DNA of 64,000 nt from Takakia lepidozioides (lineage: Eukaryota > Streptophyta > Takakiopsida > Takakiales > Takakiaceae), in contig CM060734.1 of assembly GCA_030704615.1 (NCBI GenBank), positions 43,542,042 through 43,606,041 of the forward strand, in the 5' to 3' direction. Shown piece after piece: positions 1 to 10,894 of the stretch. The notes under the pieces are model-generated. The model ran no database searches. It had not been told where the DNA came from and worked only from the letters and a program-made list of their open reading frames with translations. The position numbers and the translations under genes were made by a program. The first letter of the stretch is position 1. Each line of letters starts with the position of its first letter.

Positions 1-1
1 A

Positions 2-373
2 AAGATTTATCAGGTAGCCTGTAGAGGAAGAGCACGTTGGTTACCAACATTGGTTTATGTGATAGCATTGCTATCCATTAAACGAGTAGAGTTTGAAGGC
101 TGGGAAGAAAGAAAGGTGAATGTTTATACTCATATGCATGAAGAGCTTGTACTGGTAAAGAATTGGATTCCAAAGGATATTTTGTGGATCAAACTCACAC
201 CAAGAACAGCTTTTCAGACTTGTTTGCCATATGGTTATATGGTAACGGAGACTTCAAGTATAGCCAAGGGTGCACTGAAGCTTGAAAGAAAAACCCAGGC
301 ATATACGAGAGATATTACAGAAGAGAGTTTTGGTTATTGCCACATTAAAAGAAATGAAAGACATGGGACATGA
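2..373 (+). CDS. Unidentified ORF upstream of gag (5' end outside window)
   Basis: The frame is open from base 2 to a TGA at 371-373, so the ORF continues beyond the left edge. It encodes at least 123 residues without a motif I recognise; the middle is rich in aromatic and hydrophobic residues and the end is basic. Its stop overlaps the gag start as ATGA (370-373), as in coupled reading frames. Because it sits directly before gag it is probably a leader ORF of the retrotransposon, or the 3' end of a larger gag-like ORF displaced by a frameshift. A function cannot be assigned. Confidence 0.45.
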   Translation, partial: KIYQVACRGRARWLPTLVYVIALLSIKRVEFEGWEERKVNVYTHMHEELVLVKNWIPKDILWIKLTPRTAFQTCLPYGYMVTETSSIAKGALKLERKTQAYTRDITEESFGYCHIKRNERHGT

Positions 374-2775
374 GTGATGAAAGAGAAGCTAGACGCCAGA
401 GATATTCAGCAAAAAGAGAAAGCTATCTGAAAGCTAATTATCCATATCTTTGGGAGAGAGGAATAGACATAGGGGAATCATCTGGACCTCTCACACCATT
501 AAGATCAAAGAGTGCATCACCTATACCGGAAGAACTAGAGTTGGATGCCACTCCTTCTGTTTCTTTGCAAGAAAGATTAAGGGAATTGGTACAGGAAGAA
601 GATCAATCACGAGGTGAAAGATCTGAGGTACATCCTTGGATAAAAGACTTGACAGAAATCTTTGATAAGAGTTGGCATGGAACACCAAAAGCAGGAACTC
701 CAGTTTCTGAAGTAGAAGGTGAAGAAGGAGAAGAGGATGTGGCAGAGCCGACGGAGAGTTCAGACTCTCCAACACCATTACAGTTGAGTTACATGAGTGA
801 AGAAGAAACCCAAGGGCAGAACTTGGAGGATGAAAACAGAGAGAAGAAATTAGAAGAGGAAGAAAATGAAGAAGTAGACCCAACAGCTGAGGTTGAGACT
901 ACAACCAGGACATCCCAACCCGTTGGACCTGGATCAAGTGGAGCACTTGGATCACAGGCCAACGAAGGTGTCGGCTCAGGGGGATCAGGCGGGCTGCCTG
1001 GATCTGGCTCTGGGGGGACAGGGAGTGTGGGAAGTAGTGCAACTGAAGCTGGGAATACTGTGAATATCGTGGGGCCAGAAGCAGGGAGTGCTCAAGGGCC
1101 ACCACTTGGTGGAAGATCCACCACAAAAACAAAAGGTCCAGAAGGACCAGCACCAGCAAGGGTGCCAGCACCTGTCAGTGGGCAGAAGGTAGGGCCACAG
1201 ATGGCGTTACAACCAACACGGGCAAAACCACCCTTTCCAATATATTCAGGAAAAGGGGATCCCGATGTACACATTAGCCAATTTGAGCACATGTGTATAG
1301 TGAACAATGAGAATGGCGATGATGCCAAGATGAGACTGTTTCCTTGTTCACTTATCAAGAAAGCAAGTGAATGGTATGCAAGATTCCCTGATAATCATTT
1401 CCTAACCTGGAATGGCTTGAATACAACATTTCGAAATAGGTTCAGGACAAGTAAAACTGAGGATGAAGTGTATGGAAGTTTACAACAGCTGAAGCAGAAG
1501 AAGCATGAAACTGTTGAAGAGTATATGGAGAAGATGGAATTGATGATGAAAAAGCTGGCTGCAATACCAGCACCCGGGTTACAGAAGACTTGGTTTGTGA
1601 GTGGACTAAGACCAGAGTTGCAAAAGAAAGTGGATATGTTACCCCATAATACAGTGGAGGAGGCATTTGAAACTTCGAACAGAATTGAGCAATTGGGAAT
1701 GCTCAGGAGAGAGAAAAAAGAAGATGAGGACTCTGAGGATGAGTCAGATGAAGAAGAAGAGCAAGAACTAAAAAGAAAGAGTAAGAGAAAGGAGAAGTTG
1801 AAGAGGGATAACTATGAAAAAAAATTGGAAGAAATCTTGAAGAAGTATGCCACAGAGGCTGCAACACATTGGAGGAAGGGTGTATGGTGTGCAAAGTGCC
1901 AGAATGAAGGCCATACCACCACAGAATGCCACATGAAGGAGAAACACTATACTATCTGTAAAATGGATAACCATTCTACTGAGAATTGTTACTACAACAG
2001 AAGGACAGCTGCAAGAGAACCTAGGCAAGTAAGGGTGCATCAGGTGCAGCCCCAGCCAAGAAGAAACAATGATCAGGACCACTATGGTAGGTCTGGTGGT
2101 TATAACAATGGCATGGAAGGGAGAGGTAATTCAAGAGGGAATTACCAAGGAAATTCCAGAGGCAACTATCAGGGTAATCCAAGGGGGAATTACCAGCCCG
2201 GGAATCAGGATTATAGAAATAATCCAAGAACAGACCAAGGGCGAGGACCCAATGGTGAAGAGCTATGTTACTATTGTAATCAGCCAGGACATCGCAAGGT
2301 AGCCTGTTCATTCTGGATAAGACACCAGAATGAGATGAGAGCTCCTGTGAATGAGGGCCCAGTGGTGGCAGCTCACATGGTTAGGCCATGTGTTGTACCA
2401 GAAGTAAGTACAATGATAGTAACAAGAAGTAAAGCCAAACTAATACCTCCAGTAGAAGAGGAAGAAGATGAGAATGGAAGTGGCAATGATATGCCTGAAG
2501 ATGAAGAGACTTGGAAAGATGAGAAGGAACTGCACAAGGAAGTGGCAGATACTATAAGGGAAATGCAAAAGAGTACTGATATTCCTGTGGCAGATTCCTC
2601 TGATTCGGATGAAGAAGGGAGTGAGGAAGAAAGGAAAAAAGAAGATGCAGACATGCAAAGTAATGAGGAGACTTTGGCTGAAGTAATATGTCAGACCAAA
2701 GCAGAAATTACCATTGGACAGCTATTAGCTGTGGCACCTTATTGTAGGCACAGGCTGTATCAAGCAATCAATTGA
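370..2775 (+). CDS. gag: Ty3/gypsy Gag polyprotein
   Basis: An 801-residue open frame. The first 300 residues are acidic and low-complexity with a Gly/Ser-rich stretch. Residues near 290-430 match the plant retrotransposon Gag capsid domain (FPIYSGKGDPDVHISQFE, then a WYARFPDNH-type segment and a coiled region). A basic stretch follows, then CCHC knuckles: CAKCQNEGHTTTEC, a second in which the first Cys is replaced by Tyr (YTICKMDNHSTENC), and CYYCNQPGHRKVAC. Between knuckles two and three lies a GNSRGNYQ-type tandem repeat. The C-terminal 150 residues are again acidic. Gag packages the element RNA in cytoplasmic particles. The frame is uninterrupted, in contrast to the downstream pol. The stop overlaps the next frame by 4 bases (TTGA). 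Confidence 0.85.
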   Translation: MSDEREARRQRYSAKRESYLKANYPYLWERGIDIGESSGPLTPLRSKSASPIPEELELDATPSVSLQERLRELVQEEDQSRGERSEVHPWIKDLTEIFDKSWHGTPKAGTPVSEVEGEEGEEDVAEPTESSDSPTPLQLSYMSEEETQGQNLEDENREKKLEEEENEEVDPTAEVETTTRTSQPVGPGSSGALGSQANEGVGSGGSGGLPGSGSGGTGSVGSSATEAGNTVNIVGPEAGSAQGPPLGGRSTTKTKGPEGPAPARVPAPVSGQKVGPQMALQPTRAKPPFPIYSGKGDPDVHISQFEHMCIVNNENGDDAKMRLFPCSLIKKASEWYARFPDNHFLTWNGLNTTFRNRFRTSKTEDEVYGSLQQLKQKKHETVEEYMEKMELMMKKLAAIPAPGLQKTWFVSGLRPELQKKVDMLPHNTVEEAFETSNRIEQLGMLRREKKEDEDSEDESDEEEEQELKRKSKRKEKLKRDNYEKKLEEILKKYATEAATHWRKGVWCAKCQNEGHTTTECHMKEKHYTICKMDNHSTENCYYNRRTAAREPRQVRVHQVQPQPRRNNDQDHYGRSGGYNNGMEGRGNSRGNYQGNSRGNYQGNPRGNYQPGNQDYRNNPRTDQGRGPNGEELCYYCNQPGHRKVACSFWIRHQNEMRAPVNEGPVVAAHMVRPCVVPEVSTMIVTRSKAKLIPPVEEEEDENGSGNDMPEDEETWKDEKELHKEVADTIREMQKSTDIPVADSSDSDEEGSEEERKKEDADMQSNEETLAEVICQTKAEITIGQLLAVAPYCRHRLYQAIN

Positions 2776-4034
2776 ATTCCCAAGAGACAGGAAACACAGA
2801 CCTGAACAGCAAAGTGACCAGTTATAATGTGAAGCCGGAAGGGCGAGAAACAGTCATGGACTTTGATGATTCTATGCCAGTAATCCAATTGAGAATTGGA
2901 AGCACAGAACTAACTGATGTACTGATAGATGGTGGTTCTGGAGTAAATATCATGACAGACCAATTAAGGAAGAAGCTTGGTCTAAGTAACATGAAACCAG
3001 CCCCATTTACAGTAACAATGGCAGATCAAAGAAGTGTACAGCCATTGGGATTAATAAGAGGAGTTAAGATACAGATACAAAAAATGATCTTTATGATCAC
3101 AGTAACTGTATTAAAAATGGATGAAGTCATGGAGGCTTACTCCTTATTATTGGGACGTCCGTGGCTGAAACAGGCCAGGGTATTCCATGACTGGAATTCT
3201 CAGTTACTAACCGTGCATAATGGGATACACGAGATACAAATTACCACAAAGAAATCTAGTAGATTACCTGCTACAAGAAGACCTCGAGGAGTCAGAGAGT
3301 ATGACTGGAAAGGAGGACTGGATGAGGAGCAGGAAGCTACCCTATTTGCTGCACACCCAGAGTGGGAGCAGGTTGCAGAGATGCGGCTGGAAAGCCTAAG
3401 TTGTTTGAGAGGTATCTGCTGTGGTGTAGTGACAGCAACACCAACTGAAGAGGAAACTAGCATTTACCCATCACATTTCTATGAAGAGAGAGAAGGAGAA
3501 ATAGAAATCCTAGAAGAACCAGCCACTGTGAGCTTACAGGATGAAGTGGTGACTGGTTGGACAATCACAGCTGATGAGCAGGTGAGGGAAGTAAATGTGG
3601 GAACTAAAGAGGAACCGAGGATGGTGAAAGTAGGAGCTGATTTGGAGCCGGAATTCTTCGAAGAAGCTAAAAGCTTGTTCATCAAATACAGAGATGTATT
3701 TGCTTGGAGCTATGAGGATCTAAAAGGGATACCACCTGAAGTCTGTCAGCATAAGATTGAACTGGAACCAGGGTCAGTACCAATCAAGCAGGCGAGGTAT
3801 AGAATGAATCCCAACTACGCACAGAAGGTTGGAGAAGAGATAAAGAAGTTGGCTGAGGCTAAGTTTATATACCCAATAGAGTATACAACTTGGTTGTCAC
3901 CCATTGTTATAGTTCCCAAGAAGAATGGCAAACTAAGAGTATGTGTGAACTATAAGAAGCTGAATGCTTGTACGAAGAAAGATCCTTTACAGCCACTGAT
4001 TATACTACAAAGTGGGTGGAAGCTAAAGCTTTGA
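2772..4034 (+). pseudogene. pol: Ty3/gypsy pol: protease and N-terminal part of reverse transcriptase, truncated
   Basis: The frame lies -1 relative to gag and starts within its stop codon; no ATG lies at the junction and no clear slippery heptamer is visible. Residues near 30-60 carry the aspartic protease site in the DGGSG form (VLIDGGSGVNIM) typical of some plant gypsy lineages, with LLLGRPWL downstream. From about residue 300 the RT N-terminus is recognisable (DVFAWSYEDLKGIP, then [25 protein letters not shown]). Homology stops near 3,995, where sequence jumps directly into integrase, so the YxDD palm, RNase H and the integrase zinc finger are deleted. The last residues before the stop are out-of-frame integrase sequence. 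The element cannot make its own RT. Confidence 0.8.
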
Positions 4035-4471
4035 GGGACAACACAGCCAAGTCCACAGCAAGGTTCATGTACGAGAACATACTTACATGATTTGGCTGTC
4101 CCTTAGAATTTATCAGTGATCAAGGAAGTCACTTCATGAATGAGACCATTGAGTTGTTGACTAAAGAGTTTATGATTGTGCATAGAAAGAGTACAACATA
4201 TTACCCACAGGGTAATGGGCAGGCAGAGGCTACCAACAAAATACTATGTACTATCTTGGCTAAGATAGTCAATGCAAACAGAACGGATTGGGATACAAAG
4301 CTGCTGACAGCTTTGTGGTCATACAGGACTTCATATAAAGTCACCACTAAGTATACACCATTCCAATTAGTTTATGGTATGGAAGCCTTACTTCCAGTGG
4401 AATTCCTATTACCTACCATGAGAACGGAGTGGGGAAAAAGATATATACCATGTGGAAGAAGTACGTGCTGA
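3998..4471 (+). pseudogene. Ty3/gypsy integrase core fragment
   Basis: The frame beginning [12 protein letters not shown] at 3,998 is the integrase catalytic core with its first Asp. An in-frame TGA at 4,088-4,090 interrupts it, and the core resumes with FISDQGSHF (second Asp) and PQGNGQAEATNKI (catalytic Glu), then TPFQLVYGMEALLPVE. It ends in a frameshift near 4,450. The core inserts element cDNA into host chromatin. The TGA sits where family members usually have Arg, so a CGA to TGA change is likely. This piece is the 3' side of the internal deletion. Confidence 0.8.
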
Positions 4472-4860
4472 TGCAGCTGATAATATGACCAGAATTCAGA
4501 TGAAGCGAAAGGAACAGTTTGATGAAGGCAAGTTAAAGACTTTTAAGACGGGGGATTTGGTTCTATGGTTGCAGAAGAAAGGAAAGATTCAAGCTTCTAA
4601 GCTTAAATCACCATGGAAAGGACCTTATGTCATACAAAAGATGTATGATAACAACACCGCCATGTTACAAACCATTAACAAAGAAATGCTGGGAAGAGTC
4701 AATGCAAATAAGTTGAAGGGGTACAGTGGTATCCATGACAAACCCTTGCAGCATGATTTGCATGTTGAACCGCAAGAGCAGTCACGGGCTGCACCAATGT
4801 TACGAACGAAGTATGGAGCACTTGTCGCTAGGCCGAGCATATATGACCAGGGAGGGCAAA
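4452..4860 (+). pseudogene. Ty3/gypsy integrase C-terminal (GPY/F) region
   Basis: After a frameshift the integrase C-terminal region continues: a basic helix (RIQMKRKEQFDEGK), the FKTGDLVLW strand, and the GPY/F module (SPWKGPYVIQK). The tail keeps the element-specific sequence to about residue 135 and then runs into translated minisatellite (AYHSPTRQ units) up to a stop at 5,264. No chromodomain is visible. The module normally binds DNA non-specifically and helps integrase multimerise. Confidence 0.75.
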
Positions 4861-4867
4861 ACAAACG

Positions 4868-5175
4868 TGACACAGCCTATCACAGCCCAACAAGGCAAAA
4901 CACAGCCTATCACAGCCCAACAAGGCAAAGCACAGCCTATCACAGCCCATCAAGGCAAAGCACACCCTATCACAGCCCATCAAGGCAAAGCACAACCTAT
5001 CACAGCCCATCACAACGTGACACAGCCTATCACAGCCCAGCACGGCGCAACACAGCCTATCACAACCTACCACGGCGTGTCACAGCCTATCACAGCTTAC
5101 CACAGTGCATCACAGCTTATCACAGCGTAACACAGTATGACACAGCCTGTCACAGCTCAACACAGCCTACTAAAG
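4868..5175 (+). repeat. CACAGCC minisatellite, about 30-bp period
   Basis: About ten tandem units of the type CACAGCCTATCACAGCCCAW plus CAAGGCAA, with drift towards shorter CACAGCNTAT units at the right end. It is open in two forward frames because the period is a multiple of three, giving AYHSPTRQ-like and QPITAQQGKA-like repeats. The same CACAGCC word fills part of the LTR at 9,563-9,811. Confidence 0.9.
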
Positions 5176-5227
5176 TTACACGATCCATAGAATCAGTGAC
5201 AAGTGGACGCATAATAACTTCAGGAAA

Positions 5228-6388
5228 ATGGCTGACGGAAGAGAAAAAACGGAAATTACTTTAAAAATAGACACGTGGAGGTCAGGGCGCGACACACAGC
5301 CGAGAAGGAAGTGCAAGAGCAGGTTTCAAAAAGAAAGAGGACAAGAACGGCCGTCAAAAGGGATGAAAGGCGGGCCTATTAATGAATACGGAAAAAGGGA
5401 AACGGAACGAACGGCAAGTACAGAAAAGCAGAATTCTTGTCACATGTGTGATCCTAGTGGACTATCCAACAGGGAAAGTCCACTAAAGAAAATAAAATCT
5501 AAAATCCAGTCACAGCGGATACAGCCAATAGAAAACCAGAGAAAGGATCAAGAAAATGGAGGGAAATTGAGCGCAAGAGGCGGCGCCGTTCTGAGTAACG
5601 GGCGTCTCGACGGGACAGACCATCAATGCTATAGCTTGGAAAATATGGAGGAACTAACAGACTATACGCTCGCAATATTACTTACGCAGTGGCATAGACA
5701 CGAAAGGACAGAGAGGAGCTTTTCTCTTGAGCGATGCTTGCAAGCCCCGCAGGCTTACAAGAAATTACCCATAGCTTTCTGCGGCAACCATACGTTTATG
5801 TTTTGTGCACTACAGGCATTCCTGCAGTTGTTACAGCCAAAACAGTTCTGTGAGTCTAAAATGAAGAGAGTGAGAGGAATGGAGGAAATCAGGGTGAAGA
5901 GCACCACAATTCTGCAGAAACAAACGATTGCTACCCCACAGGCGATACAGATACTGGAGGAGCTGAGATTGCAAGGATTGCAAAGCCTAGATTGGACACT
6001 ACACCATAGACAGTACATGTTACAATTTTTGCAGAACTTTGAGCCAAGGACAGGAACAACAACGGTGAAGGGAGTTGAATTAATGATTACTCCCCTATAC
6101 CTCCAGCAATTGTTTCGATTGCGAGCAGGTCAGGTGCATGTGGAGGAACACAGGGCAAGACTGCAAATAGGGGACTTATTCCAAGAAGGGAGTTTCTTTA
6201 AAACTCAGGGTTATGCTTGTACCAAGGCTGTGTACCCAGGGCTAAAAGAGGTAGGCCAGGTATTGAACGTTCTGATTGCCATGAAACAGAACCAACAGTA
6301 TTTGAGCAGATCCTTCACGGAGGAAATACTCAAAGGCCTGAAGGGACAAGAGGTACAATGGGCGGACATATGTACAACGCACTGGTAG
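5228..6388 (+). pseudogene. Long additional retrotransposon ORF, N-terminal part
   Basis: A 386-residue frame beginning just after the minisatellite. The first 110 residues are basic and low-complexity; from residue 135 the sequence looks globular and helical (LENMEELTDYTLAILLTQW, later LYLQQLFRLRAGQVHVEE). I recognise no family. The frame ends near 6,360, where coding resemblance continues one frame over, so this and the following ORF were probably one protein. It lies between integrase and the 3' LTR, the place of extra ORFs in Tat/Athila-type elements. No transmembrane segment or signal peptide is visible, so an envelope-like role is not supported. Confidence 0.55.
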
Positions 6389-9300
6389 AGGAGATGAAAA
6401 GATTACAAGGTACTACCGCAAAGTCTCCTATCATAGTGTCTGGCCCAATCATTGCTCAAATAATCCTTGATTCTGGCATACTTGATGCGCAAGAAAGAAA
6501 GGAAATGGGAGTGTTTGAGCCAGAAACAACTGCAATGGAAGAGCAAGGCTCTTCACACAGTGAGGGTGGACTAGCAGGGCAACCCGAGACTAAGAGGCAG
6601 AGACGGGGAAAGACTGTAGTGGCGGATCCACTGGCTTCACGGACTCCGCATGATAATGTTTCCCAAGCTCATGGTCGGGAAGGGGCACAGCAGCACAGAG
6701 AAATGCTATTTCTGGAAGCAGGACCTTCAGAGAGGGAGGAGGAAGTTACTTCTGTATCACAACCACCACAGCCAATTGATCGACTTGTCACAAGGTCACA
6801 AGTTATCCATGCAGCTCAACCAAAAATAATTGATTTGGAAAGAGAATGATTAGATATTCCAACTACAGAACAGATAGTGGCAGAAATGGAGAAGGGGGAC
6901 CTTCTCTATGAATATTCTGGTCTGGTCAAGGAGACAGAGATCCCAGAGGTGCAACAGTTGCCCAAGGGAAATCCTGAGGTGCATATAATACACACACCTG
7001 TGTCGGAGGTACCACAGGCGGAAGGTCATGACACTGTAGCACCGGTGATAGATGAAGTAGTTCAGGAAGAAAATCCGGTGGGACAATGGCTTGAATGGTT
7101 CGTGAGACATCACACTGTTGAAGATCATGAGGAAGAGCAGCAACCTCACCATGATGACCCTCAACAGGCAATGCTGATGAGTTCCATAGGCAGGACACTT
7201 AATTTGTTGGGGACTTATGTCAAATCCCATGTTCCAATTACCCAATTGACAGCCTTGAGAGAGGAACTCAGGAAGGAGTTTGAGGCTCGACTAGCCACTG
7301 AGTGTGCAAACAAGGTCGATGAAGAGGTCACTCTCAAGATGAAGCAGGACTTGGGAAATACAGAAATGGCTTTGCAATTGGCCAAGGAACAATTGATTGA
7401 GGCAGGCCTCGCGCAAGACCAGTTGCACGAAGCACATAAGCATCAGCTATACCAAATGCAGGTGCAGCATGAAAGCAAGTTGCAAGAAGTGAATGCACTA
7501 CATACGGAGTTGCAGACAGTGCATGACAGGATGGCGATACAATGTGCTACATTTACAACTATGCCTGACCAATCTACAAAAGAAATAAACAGTCAAGCGG
7601 AAAAATGTACGAAGGCAGAAAAAGAGAATGTTGAGCAAATGAAGCTCATTGCCGATATGAAGAATACAATCTGTCGCAATGAAGATACTTTCAAGCAATA
7701 CAGGCAGATTGAAGCTAATCAAGAGAAGCACATTGTGGAGTTGCAACAAACCATCATGGCCAATAGAAATGAAATCGCGGTCAATAACAAGGCTTGGAAG
7801 GAAGCCAATAATCTACTTGCTGCTTATGCGCAATTGGTTGAACCTTAGGCGAAGCGCATGGAGGCTTTACAACAGCAGTTGGAATTGTACAAGCTAAGAG
7901 AGGAGCAAACTCTCAGGGGAACCACAAGCAACTTGGTGGATAACAGCCTCTGGTTAGCACAAGGGCCAGTAGAGGGCAAAGCACGACGAAAGCTCACCCA
8001 AAGCGAGATGAATGAGCTCAGGCTGCAGGTGCAGAACATTGCCACAACTACTATAGACAATGTCTATAGTAGGATAGCAGAGTTACAAGAGGATGTAGAC
8101 GGACTCCAGACTCAAGTGGAAGACCTCACTTCAAACATCGACAAAAGAGTCTATATCCCTCAGGAACAGCTAATGGCTTCTTATTTACAAGCCAGAACTT
8201 TGGCTTTTCAGTCTTCACAGGAGGTGCAGGAGATGCCAATGATACAAGAGCCAGTACCACCACCACCACAACAAGTCACTGTACCAGTAGCTGAACCTGT
8301 GGTTACTACAACCACACCACAGCCGGAGGTATGGGGCAATGCCGCTTTTAACCCACCTAAAACTCCAGCTGCAAGGGAGTACAGTAGGGCTATGATTATG
8401 CCCTTCAACCAAATTCCCATCATGTTGGATTTGGCTTGGAAAGAATTTAGTCCTCCGCAGTCATTCGCACATTACTACCAAATCATGCGTATTTGGCTGC
8501 CAGTGGCAACTAGGACTAAAGTTCCTCCGAACAATCGACATATTGAAGATCATCACTTTGCACAATACTGGCACGAGGCAGGTACCATGTTGAGGGAATT
8601 GATTGCTTTCCAGGTTGTACATGGACTCATTTATACCAAGACCAAGGAGGTAGCAAGTATTGTCATGGGATGCGGGTTATACTACGATGCTTGTTTTCTG
8701 GTACGTTACCACATTGAGCAACAAAAGATGCAAACACGCTTTCTGAGTTATTCCAGTGGAGATCATTGGGTATTACCTTCGGTGCCACCTCATATGTACC
8801 TATATGACCCAAAAGTTATGATGCAAAAGGATTCTCAAATTCGTTCATGGTTTCAAGCGGCCTGGAACCATTTGTCAACACAAAAATTCGGCATTGATGA
8901 CATTTTCTATAAGGGACATGTGGCATGGAAATACTTGCACGCTGCACCAGTAATTGGTACCCCACTCACCTGGACAGACAAGGAGCTCAGTGTCTACACC
9001 AATTTTGCTGTTCAGCGGTTACACCAAGTTGTAAAATACAAACTTCCAGACATGGTAGGACAACATTGTATGCCCCAGATGATTCCACAAAAAGTTCGAA
9101 AATTAAAACACCTGAGAGGCGATGAGGATTCTGATACAACTGTTTCTTCACCGAATTCTTTTGACATGGGAGAAGACTATGCAGTTCAGATGGCAGAGAA
9201 GAAGCGACGGGGGTCTCCTATGCCGGAAAGGTTACCTCGATATCAGCCTCCAGAGGGCCTCACTTATCCAGGTAGTGATCAACCATCTCGGTCAACCACA

Positions 9301-9393
9301 GACAGACCTCGGGCTCGTACACACAGTCCGCCACGAAACTCTCAACGTCAAAAAGGTGCTCACTCACAAAGCTTTGCTAATCGAAAGCAGTAA
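6360..9393 (+). pseudogene. Long additional retrotransposon ORF, coiled-coil and C-terminal globular part
   Basis: One reading frame runs to 9,393, broken only by TGA 6,847-6,849 and TAG 7,846-7,848. The segment 7,200-8,150 encodes a long heptad-rich, Glu/Gln/Lys-rich region consistent with an extended coiled coil. A Pro/Thr/Val-rich hinge (8,220-8,340) follows, then a globular region of about 250 residues with many aromatic residues (LDLAWKEFSPPQSFAHYYQI, MLRELIAFQVVHGLIYTKTK). The tail is basic and Ser/Arg-rich with an RRGSPMPERLPR-like stretch. Joined with the preceding part the protein would exceed 1,350 residues. The function is unknown; a structural or nucleic-acid-binding role is only a guess. 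Confidence 0.6.
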
Positions 9394-9414
9394 ACCGTGA
9401 GGACACGGCTTTTT

Positions 9415-9427
9415 GAGGGGGAAGGGG
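9415..9427 (+). promoter_or_regulatory. Polypurine tract
   Basis: GAGGGGGAAGGGG lies 3 bases before the LTR start. It would prime plus-strand DNA synthesis during reverse transcription. Confidence 0.8.
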
Positions 9428-9430
9428 TAA

Positions 9431-10254
9431 TGTTAGAGGACTGTCGGGGACTTAGACACTTATACGGGATCTGTAGGGTACCCTTAATTTTTGCACAGAC
9501 TGAGACCAACACTGAGACCAACAGGAGCCTTAGGGGTGACAACAGCGCACTGTAGAGGGGGGTTACACAGCCCGTCACAGTAGTCACAGCCGACACAGCC
9601 AACACAGCCCATCACAGTAGTCACAGCCGACACAGCCGACACAGCCAACACAGCCCGTTACAGTCGTCACAGCAGACACAGCCGACACAGCCCGTCACAG
9701 CCCGTCACAGTCGTCACAGCCGACACAGCCCGACACAGCCAACACAGCCACACAGCCAGTCACAGCCCGTCACAATTTCACACAGCCAGTCACAGCTTGA
9801 CACAGCTGTCACGATCATAGGGAACGGAGAGCAGGACAGGGAACGACAGTGGGGAACATGTTAGTTCACAGACGACGGTTAGTGAGGGAAACGGTTAGAA
9901 CCACGGATAGGAAGATAAAGGGAAGAAACGGTGAATTGAGGGAGATCATTCGGAGAAGGACTTCTTGGTCATGAAGGAGAGGGGATCGGGCAGAGATGAA
10001 GAACGGAAGTGAAGATAGAGAGATGATGAGTAGATGCTTGATATATGCAAGGCTGTAATGATATTGTAGAGCAGATTAGAGACACAATGGCTTCGGCCTG
10101 ATACCTGATAAATCATAGTCGGATACTTTTACGATACAATCACACTATGTAGAGAGATCTGAGTGAAGCTGTGAAATGAATGGATGAGCTGATGGAATCC
10201 AATAGATTGATAAAGCAAACTGATACTTAATTATCAATGGTAAGATAGCTAACA
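9431..10254 (+). mobile_element. 3' LTR of the Ty3/gypsy element
   Basis: The LTR starts with TGTTAG just after the polypurine tract, and the perfectly inverted end CTAACA occurs at 10,249-10,254, giving an 824-bp LTR. It contains the CACAGCC tandem block and an AT-rich ATATATGC element near 10,041 that could be a TATA box. The 5' LTR lies outside the window, so LTR identity and target duplication cannot be tested. Confidence 0.7.
9563..9811 (+). repeat. CACAGCC/CCGTCACAG tandem block in the LTR
   Basis: About 25 short units built from CACAGCC, GTCACAG and CGACACAGC, with irregular period of 7-20 bp. It shares its core word with the minisatellite at 4,868-5,175. Confidence 0.85.
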
Positions 10255-10377
10255 TGAATACCAAAAGGGAAACAAATAGGAAACACCCCCATGATACACT
10301 AGCTGTAGGTCATGACTGATTGTTCTGCGCGATTGACTTTTACGACTCAAAATGAGTCGTTACCCCAGTGGTAAATG

Positions 10378-10890
10378 ACACGAATGCTTCTAGTACGGGA
10401 CTAGCCCCATGGGCCAAATGGAAGTTGGAGGAGAAGCCACCTAAGACTTTGAACGAGGCAATTGAGAGGGCTGAATGTTTCTCGGATGTCCCTAGGGGCG
10501 AAAGACAAGGTCGTACGGAGCTGAACCACAAGAAGACCCGGCGGGAGGGTGACTCATTTCGACTGGAAAAGAAGTAGGATAGGCCACGCAGCGACAATGG
10601 CACGTGGAAATCGAAGGGATGGCCTTCACACGCCAAGACGACACCCGGTGCTCCGAAAGGAAAATCAAGTGCGACGCCTTATGGCGGACAAAAGGCGACC
10701 TTCAATGGAGTGTGCTTCAATTGTGGGGAGCCCGGGCACATGGCCAAGAAGTGTACGAATCCCCGACAATTGAACATGACTCGGGCAACCACGGAGTTGT
10801 CCGAAGCTTCCATCAGCCGCTTGGTGGAGGCGGTGGTCGCCAAGACTTGCAAGGTAGGCAACTACTCTTGTGATTTGTATCAAGAAACTG
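10378..10890 (+). pseudogene. Chromovirus gag fragment
   Basis: Translated in shifting frames this matches the gag end of the minus-strand chromovirus at 45,238-45,650: LAPWAKWKLEEKPPKTLNEA, ERAECFSDVPRGERQGRTEL, then the CCHC knuckle CFNCGEPGHMAKKC and ISRLVEAVVAK. An in-frame TAG at 10,575 replaces the Trp of the other copy. Homology ends near 10,890 within the start of the protease region. It is a short remnant with neither LTR nor pol attached. Confidence 0.85.
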
Positions 10891-10894
10891 GGGA

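Noticed and set aside
2740-2780. Programmed -1 frameshift between gag and pol
   Set aside because: The frames overlap only about 28 bases and no slippery heptamer is present, so it cannot be claimed.
5228-9393. Envelope-like gene after integrase
   Set aside because: No signal peptide, transmembrane segment or Cys-rich ectodomain is visible; the region is coiled coil plus a globular part.
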